Assembly (NCBI RefSeq): GCF_003711205.1
Contig: NZ_CP031013.1
Span: forward strand, 3,018,501 to 3,082,500
Source of the DNA: Polaromonas sp. SP1
GTDB taxonomy: Bacteria; Pseudomonadota; Gammaproteobacteria; Burkholderiales; Burkholderiaceae_C
Direction of reading: 5' to 3'
DNA length: 64,000 nt
Under the pieces are notes generated by a model, which had not been told where the DNA came from, did not search any database, and saw only the letters and a list, made by a program, of their open reading frames with translations. Position 1 is the stretch's first letter. The number at the start of each line of letters is the position of its first letter. The position numbers and the translations under genes were made by a program. Below are positions 63,302 to 64,000 of this stretch, piece after piece.

Positions 63302-64000
63302 TTGCAAGCCTTTTACGCCGACAACTTTGTGCTGCCGCTCCCGCAGGGGCACCGCTTTCCGATGGCCAAATACCGGCTTCTGCGCGACCGGTTGGTGAAC
63401 GAACTCCCGCAGGTGCGCATGGCGCAGGCGCCGGCCGCCACGGATGGCGAGCTGGCGCTGGTTCACACGCCTGCTTATATAGACGCCATCACCCACGGCA
63501 CCTTGCCGGCGAACGCGCAGCGCGAAATCGGCTTTCCCTGGAGCCCGGGCATGTCCGAGCGCGCGCGGCGCTCTGCCGGTGCCACCGTCGCAGCGGCCCG
63601 TGTGGCAATGGGAGCGGGTGGCAAGCAAGGCGAGGGCGTTGCGGCCAACCTGGCGGGCGGCACGCATCACTCGTACGCGCACAAGGGCGGCGGCTTTTGT
63701 GTCTTCAACGACGCGGCGGTGGCCGCCAGGCTGATGCAGGCAGAGTGGGCGCGGCTGCACCGCCACCAACGCAAGCCGTTGCAGGTCGCCATCGTCGACC
63801 TGGACGTGCACCAGGGCAACGGCACCGCCAGCATCTTTGCCGCGGATGCCAGCGTGTTCACGCTGTCGCTGCATGGGCAGAAGAATTTCCCGTTCCGCAA
63901 AGAGGCCAGCGACCTCGACGTGGACCTGCCCGACGGCTGCGGCGACGCGGCCTATCTCCAGGCGCTGGAGCATGCGCTCGACGAGCTGGAGCGGCGCTTT
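63302..64000 (+). CDS. Histone deacetylase-family protein, N-terminal part (cut by window end)
   Basis: The first 233 residues of an arginase/deacetylase-fold protein (HdaH/AcuC/APAH-like). Zinc-site and catalytic motifs present are A-G-G-T-H-H-S-Y (tandem His) and G-F-C-V-F-N-D-A-A-V-A, then V-D-L-D-V-H-Q-G-N-G-T (zinc Asp and His). The family removes acyl groups from polyamines, lysine or acetoin-linked substrates. The start is TTG at 63302, giving M-Q-A-F-Y-A-D-N; the nearby ATG at 63274 is out of frame. The frame is open to the window end, so the rest is missing. Confidence 0.88.
   Translation, partial: MQAFYADNFVLPLPQGHRFPMAKYRLLRDRLVNELPQVRMAQAPAATDGELALVHTPAYIDAITHGTLPANAQREIGFPWSPGMSERARRSAGATVAAARVAMGAGGKQGEGVAANLAGGTHHSYAHKGGGFCVFNDAAVAARLMQAEWARLHRHQRKPLQVAIVDLDVHQGNGTASIFAADASVFTLSLHGQKNFPFRKEASDLDVDLPDGCGDAAYLQALEHALDELERRF

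Overview
The window is 64 kb of GC-rich chromosome from a betaproteobacterium. It is most probably a member of the Comamonadaceae (Polaromonas, Variovorax or Rhodoferax-like). The evidence is the gene content: several Bug-type solute-binding proteins, a phasin, and an RpoD with a long Lys/Ala/Pro-rich head. A short dispersed element built on GCTATC-N5-GATAGC, familiar from that family, also occurs in at least seven places. I see no rRNA, tRNA, CRISPR array, insertion sequence or prophage. The window cuts a gene at each end: a nitronate monooxygenase-like tail on the left and a histone-deacetylase-family protein on the right.

Left part (1-19.4 kb) is mixed housekeeping and stress. It holds a membrane acyltransferase and a radical SAM protein behind a near-consensus LexA box. 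Next come a GNAT and an L,D-transpeptidase, an ABC permease with its binding protein but no ATPase, and a lipid A phosphoethanolamine transferase behind a triple PmrA-type repeat. The glutathione-dependent formaldehyde pair fghA/adhC follows, then a lipoprotein glycerophosphodiesterase behind a Pho box, and a grpE-dnaK-dnaJ heat-shock cluster with sigma32-type promoters. Two HxlR regulators, a carboxymuconolactone decarboxylase-family gene and a GntR/Bug pair close the section. Several of these regulators have clear candidate operators.

Middle (19.6-39.1 kb) is a large hexuronate/aldarate catabolic locus split by a FadR-type regulator and the divergent promoter beside it. Uronate dehydrogenase oxidises galacturonate or glucuronate and an SMP-30 lactonase opens the aldarolactone. 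Two glucarate-dehydratase-family enzymes and GarD dehydrate the aldarates, GarL cleaves 5-keto-4-deoxyglucarate, and GarR reduces tartronate semialdehyde to glycerate. One TRAP permease pair is served by three DctP-type binding proteins, and three Bug proteins have no cognate permease here. GalM and a secreted alpha/beta hydrolase follow.

Next (40.1-50.2 kb) is the most unusual region, an NAD island. A six-gene minus-strand operon encodes an SPFH protein, an NAD-kinase-like protein, nicotinamidase, PncB, NadE and a NadM-Nudix fusion. Divergent to it is an NrtR-type regulator. Beyond that lies a KptA-DUF4291 pair divergent from a DraG-like ADP-ribosylglycohydrolase. Both divergent promoters carry two copies of the same 17-bp palindrome (RGTTG-N7-CAACY), so the NAD-making and the NAD/ADP-ribose-using genes look like one regulon. 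The island lies between two identical 30-nt terminator-derived sequences.

Right part (50.3-64 kb) returns to core genes: rpoD, dnaG, a YihY/BrkB membrane protein, gamma-glutamyltransferase, a LysR regulator, an HSD10-like dehydrogenase with a LiuR-like site, an iron-binding periplasmic protein with a Fur-like box, a patatin lipoprotein, a phasin, and the truncated deacetylase-family gene. All function calls rest on reading motifs and recalled family sequences; no search was run.
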